Shown here in pieces: positions 1 to 8,323 of a DNA stretch of 64,000 nucleotides. Under the pieces are notes generated by a model. That model saw nothing but the letters and a program-made list of their open reading frames with translations. It did no database searches and was not told the DNA's origin. Made by a program: the position numbers and the translations under genes. Origin of the DNA: Enterocloster bolteae (GTDB lineage Bacteria; Bacillota; Clostridia; Lachnospirales; Lachnospiraceae); NCBI RefSeq assembly GCF_002234575.2, contig NZ_CP022464.2, forward strand, positions 6,076,001-6,140,000. Direction: 5' to 3'. Each line of letters begins with the position of its first letter. The stretch's first letter is position 1.

Positions 1-2
1 CA

Positions 3-467
3 TACTCCATGACAGGATGGCGCCTGGGTTATATGGCAGCTCCAAAGGATATCATCTCTGCATCTGTCCGGCTTCACCAGCACATCAATACCTGTGCGTC
101 CTCCTTTGTGCAGGAAGCAGGCATCACTGCCCTTAAGCAGGCCGGGCCTGACGTACAGAAAATGCTGGCCGAGTATCAGAGACGGCGGGACTATGTGGTG
201 GAAGCCATCAACCAGATTGACGGGTTAAGCTGCAATAAACCCAAAGGAGCATTTTATCTCTTTATCAACATCAAAGAGTTAGGTAAGAGCGCCATGGAAA
301 TGGCAGAGTACTTCCTGGAGGAGGCAAAAGTGGCCATGGTTCCCGGAACTGCCTTCGGAGCAGCCGGGGAGGGGTATCTGCGCCTGTCCTATGCAAGCAG
401 CTATGAAAATCTGGCAGAAGCCTGCGCGCGCATTAAGGCTGCCGTGGAAAAACTACGCAGCAAATAA
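3..467 (+). CDS. PLP-dependent aminotransferase, class I/II (3' part only)
   Basis: This is the C-terminal 154 residues of a fold-type I aminotransferase; the gene begins before the window. The visible part opens in frame with YSMTGWRLGY, the segment that normally follows directly after the PLP-binding lysine, so that lysine lies just outside. The motif GAFYLFINI and the carboxylate-binding arginine in LRLSYA are present near the end, as in aspartate aminotransferase-like enzymes. The family transfers an amino group between an amino acid and a 2-oxo acid in the cytoplasm. The substrate cannot be read from this fragment. It converges on the deoR-type gene, with a shared hairpin between them. 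Confidence 0.85.
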   Translation, partial: YSMTGWRLGYMAAPKDIISASVRLHQHINTCASSFVQEAGITALKQAGPDVQKMLAEYQRRRDYVVEAINQIDGLSCNKPKGAFYLFINIKELGKSAMEMAEYFLEEAKVAMVPGTAFGAAGEGYLRLSYASSYENLAEACARIKAAVEKLRSK

Positions 468-476
468 AAACAAACG

Positions 477-514
477 GAACAGGGACAGCGGGGACATCAG
501 CTGTTTCCTGTTTC
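477..514. terminator. Convergent hairpin terminator between aminotransferase and DeoR gene
   Basis: The arms GGAACAGGGACAGC (477-490) and GCTGTTTCCTGTTTCC (499-514) pair with two single-base bulges or wobbles. They enclose the stop codon of the minus-strand regulator. T-rich runs follow in both directions (TTTCCTTTATAT on plus, GTTTGTTTTTATTTG on minus). It would serve both convergent genes. Confidence 0.55.
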
Positions 515-1297
515 CTTTATATATGCGTCCTCGGCCTCAGGATACAGAATGCGGATTTGGTACTCCTCCAACAGCTCCATCCACTCATCCGCCGGCCGTC
601 GGTCCGTGACCAGTATGTCAATCTGCTGGAAACTGCAATACTTCACAAATGACGTCCTGTCAAACTTCGTATGGTCTGCCATCATAATGGTTTTCTGCCC
701 TCTCGAAATCATAAGCTGCTTTATTTCCGTCTCCCCTTCCCTGGAGTCATACGCGCCCTCGTCCAGCTTCAATCCCTTGCAGCTGGTCAGGACAAAATCC
801 ACATGATAGTTCATGATAGTGGTTCTGGCTATGATTCCCTGCAGGGAGCAGGATACCCTGTTGTTGGCGCCTCCGGTAGACATAATGTTAAGGCCTGACT
901 GATTCAGGGAGCTTAAGACCGGGATGGAATTGGTGAGCACCGTAATATCATCCCGGTCCGCCATCAGGGTAAGTGCCTCCATCACAGTGGAGCTGGCATC
1001 GGCAAAAAGCGTTGCCTGCATGGGGATGATGGATGCCACAATCTGCGCAATCTTTTTCTTCTCTTCCACGTTTGTCCTGCTTCTGTGTGTATACCCCAAT
1101 CTGTCAAACATATTCTCCACCTTCAGCACCGCCCCTCCATGGGTCCGCGTAATAAGACCTTCCAGCTCCAGCCTCTCCAAATCACGGCGTATGGTTTCTT
1201 CCGTCACGTCAAATCTCTGGCTCAGCTCAGTCACCTTTACCTTTTTCTCAGTCTTGACAATCCCTCTCAGGTGGTCCAGCCTGTCTTTTAACACCAT
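497..1297 (-). CDS. DeoR/GlpR-family transcriptional regulator 1
   Basis: The 266-residue protein has an N-terminal DeoR helix-turn-helix (about residues 15-55, with VTEETIRRDLERLE as recognition helix region) and a C-terminal sugar-phosphate-sensing DeoR domain with DASSTVME and STGGANN. Such proteins usually repress carbohydrate genes and release DNA on binding a phosphorylated sugar. The ATG at 1297 was chosen because an AAAGGTG ribosome site lies about nine bases upstream; ATG 1303 and GTG 1309 are possible in frame. It is the last gene of the liv operon. It is clearly paralogous to the regulator at 10517-11278, whose recognition helix is nearly identical, so both may bind the same operators. 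Confidence 0.9.
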   Translation of the reverse strand: MVLKDRLDHLRGIVKTEKKVKVTELSQRFDVTEETIRRDLERLELEGLITRTHGGAVLKVENMFDRLGYTHRSRTNVEEKKKIAQIVASIIPMQATLFADASSTVMEALTLMADRDDITVLTNSIPVLSSLNQSGLNIMSTGGANNRVSCSLQGIIARTTIMNYHVDFVLTSCKGLKLDEGAYDSREGETEIKQLMISRGQKTIMMADHTKFDRTSFVKYCSFQQIDILVTDRRPADEWMELLEEYQIRILYPEAEDAYIKETGNS

Positions 1298-1335
1298 TGT
1301 CATACACACCTTTCATTATGAATATCCGGCTGCCA

Positions 1336-1369
1336 GTACAGCGCTGCATGAGTTCCTGCAGCGCTGTAC
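1336..1369. repeat. 13-bp perfect inverted repeat between regulator and aldolase genes
   Basis: The arms GTACAGCGCTGCA (1336-1348) and TGCAGCGCTGTAC (1357-1369) are perfectly complementary around an 8-base loop. There is no T-run on either side, so it is not a standard terminator. It lies between two co-directional genes of one operon and may be an mRNA processing or stabilising hairpin, or an intercistronic repeat. Confidence 0.7.
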
Positions 1370-1405
1370 CAGGATATCCCGAATGCCGGATACCATAAAT
1401 ACATA

Positions 1406-2233
1406 TTAAAATCCTAAAAGTTCCATCTTTTTTCTGACCACCTGTTTTTCGTCCTCCAACGGCCGCTTCAGAAGGTCTATATAAATATAATCATTGGGCC
1501 GTTCTTCCAGTTCTGCTCTCAGCCCCTTGTCAAACGCCACCCTGAGCGCTGTTCCAATATTGACCTTGCACACATGGTAGCCGCGCATCTTAACCAGCTG
1601 GCTGTCCGGAAGTCCGGTAGAACCGTGAATCACAAGAGGCACCTTTACTTCATTCTGAATGCTCTCCAAAAGGTCATACTGTATATTGGCGGTCTGTGTG
1701 CGCATCATATGGGTGGTTCCCACTGACACGGCCAGACAGCCGCATCCCGAAGCGTCTGCGAAAGCAGCGGCTTCTTTGGGGTCTGTCAGCTGGTCCTTAT
1801 GGCTGTCCCTTCCCAGATAGGCCACGGATCCGATTTCTGCTTCCACGGACGCGCCGTAACGCTCTGCCCGCTTTACCACTTCATTGGTAATACGCACATT
1901 ATCCTCAAAAGGGAGCTGGGAGCCGTCAAACATAACTGAAGAAAAACCGGCATCCAGGGCTTTCCAGATAGGCTCTACCATATTGGCATGGTCCAGATGC
2001 AGGACCACCTCTGCCGTTGACCTGCGGGCCATTTCCCCGGCAATCATACCCCAATAATCATATCCCATGAATTCTGCCACCACAGGACTAATCTGCAGAA
2101 TGACGGGGGCATTCATCTCCTCGGCCGCCTCTATCAGGACCTTTGTATCCGGAAAAAGGGCAAGATTAAAGGCGCCTACCGCTGCATCGGCATTTATATA
2201 CTTGGGTAATACTTCGTCTAACGTCTTCAGCAT
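1406..2233 (-). CDS. Class II ketose-bisphosphate aldolase (FBA/GatY family), copy 1
   Basis: The 275-residue TIM barrel belongs to the zinc-dependent class II aldolase family, which reversibly cleaves fructose- or tagatose-1,6-bisphosphate to dihydroxyacetone phosphate and glyceraldehyde 3-phosphate. Landmarks are the metal-ligand region VVLHLDHANM near residue 78, VEAEIGSVA near residue 132 and the phosphate loop HGSTGLPD near residue 203. Length is normal for GatY/KbaY-type enzymes. It follows the ABC receptor gene by 13 bases on the same strand, with an AAGGGGT ribosome site. A second family member lies at 13316-14170. Which bisphosphate it prefers cannot be told; a ketose monophosphate substrate is also possible. 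Confidence 0.88.
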   Translation of the reverse strand: MLKTLDEVLPKYINADAAVGAFNLALFPDTKVLIEAAEEMNAPVILQISPVVAEFMGYDYWGMIAGEMARRSTAEVVLHLDHANMVEPIWKALDAGFSSVMFDGSQLPFEDNVRITNEVVKRAERYGASVEAEIGSVAYLGRDSHKDQLTDPKEAAAFADASGCGCLAVSVGTTHMMRTQTANIQYDLLESIQNEVKVPLVIHGSTGLPDSQLVKMRGYHVCKVNIGTALRVAFDKGLRAELEERPNDYIYIDLLKRPLEDEKQVVRKKMELLGF

Positions 2234-2246
2234 AGTCTGTTACCCC

Positions 2247-3614
2247 TTATCTTTCATTCCAGGCAGGCATAGGAAGAACCGGTTCAATGGCAGCATAGTC
2301 TGAAGGATACACGGTCTGATACTTTCCGTCCCGCATCTGCAGTACAAATGCATTGGCAGAGGTGTTCTGGCCGTATTCATCCATGGTGATTGCATTCCAC
2401 GGAATAGGCAGTGTGGATGTATCCACTTCCAGGTTCCTCAGAGCCTCATTCAGCGCCTCAGGCTCTGTGGTTCCGGCCTGGTTGATGCCCAGGGCAATGA
2501 GAAGTACGTTAATCATGTCCTTACAGTGGCCCTCGCTTAAATCCGCGCCGTCTGGCGTGTACTGCTTATACAGTTCAATCAGCTGTTTGCTTGTATCTGT
2601 ATCAATGTCGGCCGACCATCCGCCTGTGGTATAAATAAATTCCGTATCCTTGCCCATTGCATCCAGGAAGTCTGTCTGCACAAATCCGCCGCGCTGTCCC
2701 AACAGCATCTTAGGAACATAATTCTGCTCCTTGAATGTCTTCAGATAAAGGATTGCATCAGAAGCATAGGAGGACATCATGATTACATCCGGATTGGCTG
2801 CCTTTATTTTCATTACCTCGGATGAAACGTTGGTTGCTGAGGAGGAATAGGTAATATTCTCAACCACCTCAATACCGTACTCCTCAGCCATCCTCTCTTC
2901 CTCAATCCTTATATTAGCTCCGAACTCTGTATCTTCAGAAACAAGAGCCACTGTCATAAGGCCTGCATCCTGCTCTTCATTCAGCTGTTTGATAAATTCA
3001 AAGGAATCGCGGATATAATATGTATCATTGGGGCCAAACCTGAAATACCATTCAAGCCCTGTCTCCGGGGTTGTCAGGGAAGGCGATGAACCTGCTGTCA
3101 GAAGCGGGATACCATAGGTTTCAGTTACAACAGCCACTGCCTTGGTGATAGCGCTGGTATACTGTCCTGTCAGTGCCACAATCCCCTCTTCTGTAATCAA
3201 ACGCTTTGCCTCTGAGGTGGCTGTGGTGGGATCTCCCTTGGAATCGGCAAACACAAGCTCAATCTTAGCACCGTTAAGGGCGGGAATTCCGGCTGTCTTT
3301 GCCAGGGCCATTGCCATTTCAGGATGCTCCTCGTTGATTACATCTGCAATCATCTGCCCGGCCGCCTTGCACTGGGCACCGTAGGTTGCATTGTTGCCGG
3401 AAAGAGGTGTAAGGAATCCGACTTTAATCACAGCCGGTGCGTCGGCACCCTCTGCCTGTGCCGTGGTGCTTTCCCCGGTGGAACCCGCCGGTGCCGCAGA
3501 CGATTCCTTCTCCTGAGAGGATGCTGCCTGGGTACTGCCCCCGGAACCTCCGCAACCTGCTAATCCCAATACCATGGTGACTGCTAATGCTGCTGCTAAA
3601 AACTTCTTGTACAT
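2247..3614 (-). CDS. ABC transporter substrate-binding lipoprotein, Leu/Ile/Val-binding (HAAT) family
   Basis: The 455-residue protein begins with a lipoprotein signal peptide ending in LAGC (Cys21), followed by a Gly/Ser/Ala-rich linker and a type I periplasmic-binding fold (Peripla_BP_6) starting near IKVGFLTPLSGNNATYG. It would be tethered to the outer face of the membrane and deliver ligand to the LivHM-type permeases encoded upstream. It is placed far from livH in the operon, among the catabolic genes, which argues that the transported ligand is the substrate of those enzymes rather than a branched-chain amino acid. A good ribosome site (GGGAGG) precedes the ATG. Confidence 0.92.
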   Translation of the reverse strand: MYKKFLAAALAVTMVLGLAGCGGSGGSTQAASSQEKESSAAPAGSTGESTTAQAEGADAPAVIKVGFLTPLSGNNATYGAQCKAAGQMIADVINEEHPEMAMALAKTAGIPALNGAKIELVFADSKGDPTTATSEAKRLITEEGIVALTGQYTSAITKAVAVVTETYGIPLLTAGSSPSLTTPETGLEWYFRFGPNDTYYIRDSFEFIKQLNEEQDAGLMTVALVSEDTEFGANIRIEEERMAEEYGIEVVENITYSSSATNVSSEVMKIKAANPDVIMMSSYASDAILYLKTFKEQNYVPKMLLGQRGGFVQTDFLDAMGKDTEFIYTTGGWSADIDTDTSKQLIELYKQYTPDGADLSEGHCKDMINVLLIALGINQAGTTEPEALNEALRNLEVDTSTLPIPWNAITMDEYGQNTSANAFVLQMRDGKYQTVYPSDYAAIEPVLPMPAWNER

Positions 3615-3644
3615 TCGTATAACCTCCCGTTTTTTATAATTTTC

Positions 3645-4517
3645 TTATATGAAGACGCCGGCTTCCTGTAATACCCCATTCAGGCACAGCGCTGCTTCCC
3701 GTACTGCTTCCTCCAATTTCATGGTTTCATAACGTTCTGTGGTGGGAGCCATGGGTTCCACGATGACAGGTCCTTCATAACCCTTCTCATGAAACGCCCT
3801 TACAATAGCTGTGGAATCAATGATTCCCCACTGGTTTGGCATGGCCCTCTCCCGGTCCTCCTGCTGGTCCGGTCCCCTTCCCGGGTACGCATCATCCAGG
3901 TGCAGGTTTACCACCCGCTCCATATTGTTCAGATATAGATACAGGTCATCCTTCCTGGCACCTGATGTATACCAGTGAATACAGTCAAATACAAAACCGA
4001 TTTCGCGGCTCACACTGTCCGCCAGGGCCATGGTGCCGCTGATAGTCCGTATGAATGGGTACCTGAACTTACTGCACACGGTCCTTGCTCCCATAAATTC
4101 CAGGCCATACTGGAATCCGTTTTCCTTCATAATGTGATAAATCCTCTGAAGGCGGTTGCGATGCCACTCAAAGTTTTCCTCGAAGTCACGTTCATCTGCT
4201 CCGGGCCAGAAATGATTATATGCCCTGCTGCACCCAGCGGCTCTGGCCCGTTCAAGCCACCTGGCCCACTGTTCCAGCGCCTTGTCAAATTCTTCATCCC
4301 CCGCCCGGAACATGTCGCAGGGTCCCATCATCAATCCCCACTTCATTCCCCGGCTCTCCAGCACCTTTCCTGCCTCTCTCGCCTTTTCCACACTTCCAAA
4401 TGCATGGGCCGGGACTTCGATGCCTCCAAATCCGCACTTGCCGGCTGCCGCAAGCAAATCTTCATAGGGATGATGGTTCAGTCCCATAGTCCTGGGGTTT
4501 AAATTTGTATACATCAT
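3645..4517 (-). CDS. Sugar phosphate isomerase/epimerase (xylose isomerase-like TIM barrel)
   Basis: The 290-residue protein belongs to the AP endonuclease 2/xylose isomerase-like TIM barrel superfamily (IolE/IolI/ketose 3-epimerase relatives). Likely metal ligands are spaced as expected: Glu in YGLEFMG, Asp in VFDCIHW, His in NLHLDDA and a final Glu in VIVEPMAP. Such enzymes isomerise or epimerise free sugars, keto-sugars or inositol derivatives in the cytoplasm. It sits 12 bases downstream of the class II aldolase gene, suggesting that it prepares the sugar for phosphorylation and cleavage. The exact substrate is not evident. ATG 4517 or the adjacent ATG 4514 could be used; AGGTGG precedes both. 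Confidence 0.85.
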   Translation of the reverse strand: MMYTNLNPRTMGLNHHPYEDLLAAAGKCGFGGIEVPAHAFGSVEKAREAGKVLESRGMKWGLMMGPCDMFRAGDEEFDKALEQWARWLERARAAGCSRAYNHFWPGADERDFEENFEWHRNRLQRIYHIMKENGFQYGLEFMGARTVCSKFRYPFIRTISGTMALADSVSREIGFVFDCIHWYTSGARKDDLYLYLNNMERVVNLHLDDAYPGRGPDQQEDRERAMPNQWGIIDSTAIVRAFHEKGYEGPVIVEPMAPTTERYETMKLEEAVREAALCLNGVLQEAGVFI

Positions 4518-4529
4518 ATTCCCACCTGC

Positions 4530-5171
4530 TTATAACTCTAATTCTCTTCCCAACAGACGGTATATTTCTGTCTCAGGGATATCCACCGGTTCCCCAATCT
4601 GCCTTGCAATGCACATAACCCTTGCAAATTTTTCGGCTGCCACCACCCGCTGGCATGCCAGGGCCAGATTGGAGGCAATGCTCAAAACACCGTGGTTGGC
4701 CATCAGCACCAGGTTTCTGTGAAGCAGATAGGGCCTTGCATTCTCAATAATTTCATCTGATCCAGGCATTCCGTAAGGAGCCACCGGAATATCCTTAAAA
4801 TGAAACAGAAGCTCCGGATGGCACTTGAAGTCCAGCGGCACATGGGTTACTGCATGGGCGGTCAGATAGGGAGCGTGACAGTGTATGACACCGTGAAGCC
4901 CTTCCTTCACCGTATAAGCGCCCCGGTGCATCTTTGTCTCAGAAGACGGTCTTCCGCCCCATAACTTCTCCCCGGTGCTCTCGTCAAACACGCAGATATT
5001 GTCATGGGTAAGCTTTTTCTTACTGGTCCTTCCTGGCGTTATGTAAAGCAGATCCCCGTCCTTAATGGAAAGGTTTCCCTCAAATGTATTAACCAGCCCC
5101 ATATCTTCCATGGAAGCTCCTATCTCCATGATTTCATCCATTATTTCTGTCTTAATTCTACTGTCCATCAT
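4530..5171 (-). CDS. Class II aldolase/adducin family protein (fuculose-phosphate aldolase-like)
   Basis: The 213-residue protein matches L-fuculose-1-phosphate/L-rhamnulose-1-phosphate aldolases and L-ribulose-5-phosphate 4-epimerases in length and motifs. Phosphate-binding residues lie in the segment NTFEGNLSIKDGD and in ITPGRTSK. The catalytic Glu is in SSETKMHR near residue 80, zinc histidines are in HCHAPYLTAHA, and a third histidine is in ANHGV. The family cleaves a ketose 1-phosphate into dihydroxyacetone phosphate and an aldehyde. Next to an FGGY kinase and a sugar isomerase it completes the classical isomerase-kinase-aldolase triad of deoxysugar or pentose breakdown. AGGAGGAAAG precedes the ATG. 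Confidence 0.88.
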   Translation of the reverse strand: MMDSRIKTEIMDEIMEIGASMEDMGLVNTFEGNLSIKDGDLLYITPGRTSKKKLTHDNICVFDESTGEKLWGGRPSSETKMHRGAYTVKEGLHGVIHCHAPYLTAHAVTHVPLDFKCHPELLFHFKDIPVAPYGMPGSDEIIENARPYLLHRNLVLMANHGVLSIASNLALACQRVVAAEKFARVMCIARQIGEPVDIPETEIYRLLGRELEL

Positions 5172-5183
5172 TCTTTCCTCCTC

Positions 5184-5328
5184 GTTATGAGCACTTGGCG
5201 TCTGTCCTTTAGACGCTTAGTGCGATACATGCCACTGGCGCTTAGCGGGTGTCCTCCGGCCGCTTAGCGCAGCGGCCGTTATGAGCACTTGGCGTCTGTC
5301 CTTCAGACGCTTACGTGCGATACATGCC
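5184..5328. repeat. Tandemly repeated hairpin-rich intergenic element (two about 50-bp copies)
   Basis: Two near-identical copies lie at 5184-5233 and 5278-5328, starting GTTATGAGCACTTGGCG and ending GTGCGATACATGCC, with one substitution and one inserted base. Copy 2 holds a perfect 7-bp hairpin, GCGTCTG-tcctt-CAGACGC. Between the copies is another 7-bp hairpin, GGCCGCT (5258-5264) with AGCGGCC (5271-5277), and the octamer GCTTAGCG recurs. Copy 2 encodes the last residues and stop codon of the kinase gene, and copy 1 would encode the same GMYRT tail. Confidence 0.85.
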
Positions 5329-6798
5329 CAAACCTCTGTGTTCCAAATACTCCAGCCATTCATCCCAACGGCTCAAATGGCTGCTTTCATAAACAACAGG
5401 TTCCCAGGTGGCGGACGCAATCTGTTCCAGCTCCCATAAGGTTTTTGCCTCGCCTGCCGCATAAAGCTGCATCAGAAGATTCCCTCCGACAGAAGCTAAC
5501 GGGCTTCCTGCCACCACCGGAATACCGGCTGCGTCCGCAAACATCTGCATCAGCAGCCTGTTTCTCACTCCCCCGTTAACCGCCACCAGCTCCCGGTAGG
5601 TTTCCCCTGTGATACGTGATAATCTCCTGATATTCCACTTCAGATACAGGGCATAGCTCTCAAACAGACATCTGCTGGTATCCCCAATGCCCTCCACGCA
5701 CTTCTGTCCTGTCTCCAGGCAGTACTCCCTGATGGTTTCCGGAAGATTATCCCCCGACACCCGGAACCTGTCGTCGCTTATATCAATAAAAGTCCGGTTG
5801 TCTCTTACCTTTTCTGCTGCCGCGCAAACTGCCTCATAATCCAGCCGAGGCACCTGTTTCCTCCACTGCTCCATGCAGCGCTCCAATATCCAGAATCCCG
5901 GAAAATCCTTGCACAGGGAATAGGTTCCTCCAACTCCCCGCATATTTTTAAACCGGTCATGAAAGCTTTCCCGGTTTACCACAGGCGCTTTCACTCTGGC
6001 TCCAAAGATAAAGGATGTACCCAGGCTGACAAATACCTTTGTCTTATCAAGTCCGGGAGCAGCCATGAGTGCCGACTCTGTGTCATGTCCCGCAACGCTG
6101 ATCACGGGAACGCCTTCTATGCCGGCCCCCGCCGCAAAGGACCGCGTTATGCTACCATTGGGCCTTCCCGGTTCCGACAGGGGGCCAAACAGCTTCTCTG
6201 GTATGCCAAGCTTTCTGAACACCTCATAATTCCACTGTCTCCCATCCTGTTCCAGCAGATACAGAACAGATGCTATGGTTCTCTCTACGGAAGCCTGGCC
6301 TGTAATCAGATATTCCAGCAGGCTGGACAAAGGAAGAAAACGCTCTCCTCTCATGATGTTCGGCGAACAGTCCAGTACGTCCCGGTAGAGATGAAACAAG
6401 GCCCTGGTCTTTACCGGGTAATTCCCCATCTGCTCATACAACTGCCAATCCGTAAAGCAACGGTGAACCTGGTCCATGATTCCGTCAATTCTCCGGTCCC
6501 GGTAGTGATACGGCTCCTGAATCAGTTTTCCCTCAGCGTCCAGTATGCCGTATCCGTTTCCATAGGTATCAATTCCCAGGGAGACAAAACGCCCGTTCTC
6601 TCCAAGCCACCCCAGCCCGTCCCTTATGGTCTTAAGCATGTGCCCTATGTCGGCAAACTCATGGCCGTCCTTCACCTTTGGGAGGTTTGGCTCTGAATAT
6701 GTATCCACTATCCGCAGCTTCCTGCCGTCATACACGGCAGCTGCCATTTTGATTCCTGTGGCCCCGATATCGGCTGCCGCATACAAGGACTCTTTCAT
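5311..6798 (-). CDS. FGGY-family carbohydrate kinase (rhamnulokinase-like)
   Basis: The 495-residue two-domain sugar kinase has the N-terminal phosphate motif AAADIGATGIKM, the substrate-side signature LGIDTYGNGYG, PYHYRDRR near residue 96, AGHDTESA near residue 237 and the C-terminal GGVRNRLLMQMFADAAG adenosine motif. The motif set is closest to RhaB, which phosphorylates L-rhamnulose at O-1. The family transfers phosphate from ATP to a ketose or polyol. In this operon the product would go to the class II aldolase downstream. The last codons lie inside an intergenic repeat copy, so the C-terminus may have been altered by the repeat. AGGAGGAAGG precedes the ATG. Confidence 0.9.
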   Translation of the reverse strand: MKESLYAAADIGATGIKMAAAVYDGRKLRIVDTYSEPNLPKVKDGHEFADIGHMLKTIRDGLGWLGENGRFVSLGIDTYGNGYGILDAEGKLIQEPYHYRDRRIDGIMDQVHRCFTDWQLYEQMGNYPVKTRALFHLYRDVLDCSPNIMRGERFLPLSSLLEYLITGQASVERTIASVLYLLEQDGRQWNYEVFRKLGIPEKLFGPLSEPGRPNGSITRSFAAGAGIEGVPVISVAGHDTESALMAAPGLDKTKVFVSLGTSFIFGARVKAPVVNRESFHDRFKNMRGVGGTYSLCKDFPGFWILERCMEQWRKQVPRLDYEAVCAAAEKVRDNRTFIDISDDRFRVSGDNLPETIREYCLETGQKCVEGIGDTSRCLFESYALYLKWNIRRLSRITGETYRELVAVNGGVRNRLLMQMFADAAGIPVVAGSPLASVGGNLLMQLYAAGEAKTLWELEQIASATWEPVVYESSHLSRWDEWLEYLEHRGLGMYRT

Positions 6799-6877
6799 AT
6801 GCCTTCCTCCTGCGGTATAACCTGCCCGGATATAGCTTCCCGCGCTCCAGCCCTCCGGGTAACAGCTCTCTTTAGCA

Positions 6878-7597
6878 TCATCCGCCCAGATACGCCCGCT
6901 TTACATCCTCGTTGCTCAGCAGATCCTCTCCTCTGCCCTCGATGACAGATTCCCCATTCTGTATAACAAAGGCATAATCACACAGGGCCAGCGTGTCCAC
7001 TGCGTTTTGTTCCACTATGATTACCGTAATTCCAATAGCCGCTATCTCTTTTACAAACTTGAATATTTCCTGTACCAGCTTGTGCATCAGACCCAGAGAT
7101 GGTTCATCCAGTATAAGCAGCTTTGGGTCTGACATGAGGCCTCTGGCAATTGCCACCATCTGCTGTTCACCTCCGGAGAGAGTGCTGGCAGTCTGCTTTT
7201 TTCTCTCCTCCACCCTTGGGAACAGTTCATATACCAGCTTCAGGCGCTCCTGTATGGCTTTTTTGTCCTGGTTCAGATAGGCGCCCATCAACAGGTTATC
7301 CTCCACCGTCATACCCCCAAACAGCATCCTTCCTTCAGGCACCATCGCGATTCCCTTGCTGACCAGTTTAAAAGGCGGCATACCCGTGATGTCCTCTCCT
7401 TTGTAGCGTATGATGCCGCTCATGGGCTTGATAGTACCTGTAATGGCCCTGAGGGTGGTGGTTTTGCCTGAACCGTTAGAACCAAGGATGGCCAGGATTT
7501 CGCCCTCGCGTACACTGAAGGACACATCGTGCACTACGGCCATGCCGTTATATCCCGCCTGCAGGTCAACTACTTCCAATAACTTCTCATCACTCAT
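6878..7597 (-). CDS. livF: ABC transporter ATP-binding protein, LivF type
   Basis: The 239-residue ATPase has Walker A GSNGSGKTTTLRAITG, Q-loop region, signature LSGGEQQMVAIARGL and Walker B LLILDEPSLGL. The spacing and the ending (AYLGG) fit the second ATPase of branched-chain amino acid-type transporters. ATG 7597 was chosen because GGAGGAG lies about nine bases upstream and it gives an ATGA-type overlap with livG; the longer reading frame to 7627 has no such support. It works with LivG, LivH, LivM and the lipoprotein receptor at 2247-3614. Confidence 0.93.
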   Translation of the reverse strand: MSDEKLLEVVDLQAGYNGMAVVHDVSFSVREGEILAILGSNGSGKTTTLRAITGTIKPMSGIIRYKGEDITGMPPFKLVSKGIAMVPEGRMLFGGMTVEDNLLMGAYLNQDKKAIQERLKLVYELFPRVEERKKQTASTLSGGEQQMVAIARGLMSDPKLLILDEPSLGLMHKLVQEIFKFVKEIAAIGITVIIVEQNAVDTLALCDYAFVIQNGESVIEGRGEDLLSNEDVKRAYLGG

Positions 7598-8321
7598 CCT
7601 TCTTTGCTCCTCCTCCCAGGTATGCATTGATTACTTCCTGATTCGATGTAACCTCATCCGGTGAGCCTACCACTAATACCTTGCCCGATACCAGAACCAC
7701 CACCCGTCTGGATACATTCATAACCACGTCCATATTATGCTCAATGGTCAATATGGCGACACCCATAGTGTTAATTTTCTTAATCAGATTGACTGCATCC
7801 TTGCGCTCCGTGGCCGTCAGTCCTGCCATGGTCTCATCCAGCAAAAGCAGCTCGGGGTCCGTGGCCATGGCCCTGGCAATCTCCAGACGCTTCTTCTGGG
7901 GCACATTCAGCTTGCCGGCATATACATATTTCATATCCAGCATCCCGCACAGCTCCAGAATCTGGTCCACATGCTTCATGGCCTCCTCTATGTTATGGCG
8001 CTTGCACAGGGCGCCCACCAGAACATTTTCGTAAACCATCATATCGTTTAAGGACTGGGGAATCTGGAATGTCCTTCCGATTCCCAGTTTACATATGTCG
8101 TAAGGCTTCATGCTGGTGATGTCCTTACCCTTAAAAAATACATTTCCTTCTGTCAGGGTGTGGGCACCGCTGATGGAGTTAAACAGTGTGGTCTTACCGG
8201 CCCCATTGGGTCCCACCACGCCCACAATCTCGCCTTCTTCCACGTCAAAGGTAACCGCCTCATTTGCCACAAGCCCCCCAAAACGTTTGGTAGCATTTTT
8301 AATCTCTAATATTTTTCCCAT
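7590..8321 (-). CDS. livG: ABC transporter ATP-binding protein, LivG type
   Basis: The 243-residue ATPase carries Walker A GPNGAGKTTLFNSISG, the C-motif variant region NVPQKKRLEIARAMATDPE and Walker B LLLLDETMAGL. Replacement of the canonical LSGGQ by a NVPQKKR-like signature and DET instead of DEP are often seen in LivG-like proteins. It energises import together with LivF, whose start codon overlaps its end by eight bases. It follows livM by two bases. The ribosome site is GGAGGCTGA. Confidence 0.92.
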   Translation of the reverse strand: MGKILEIKNATKRFGGLVANEAVTFDVEEGEIVGVVGPNGAGKTTLFNSISGAHTLTEGNVFFKGKDITSMKPYDICKLGIGRTFQIPQSLNDMMVYENVLVGALCKRHNIEEAMKHVDQILELCGMLDMKYVYAGKLNVPQKKRLEIARAMATDPELLLLDETMAGLTATERKDAVNLIKKINTMGVAILTIEHNMDVVMNVSRRVVVLVSGKVLVVGSPDEVTSNQEVINAYLGGGAKKDE

Positions 8322-8323
8322 AT

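Noticed and set aside
1336..1369. Rho-independent terminator between aldolase and deoR
   Set aside because: The stem is strong but no T-run follows on the transcribed strand.
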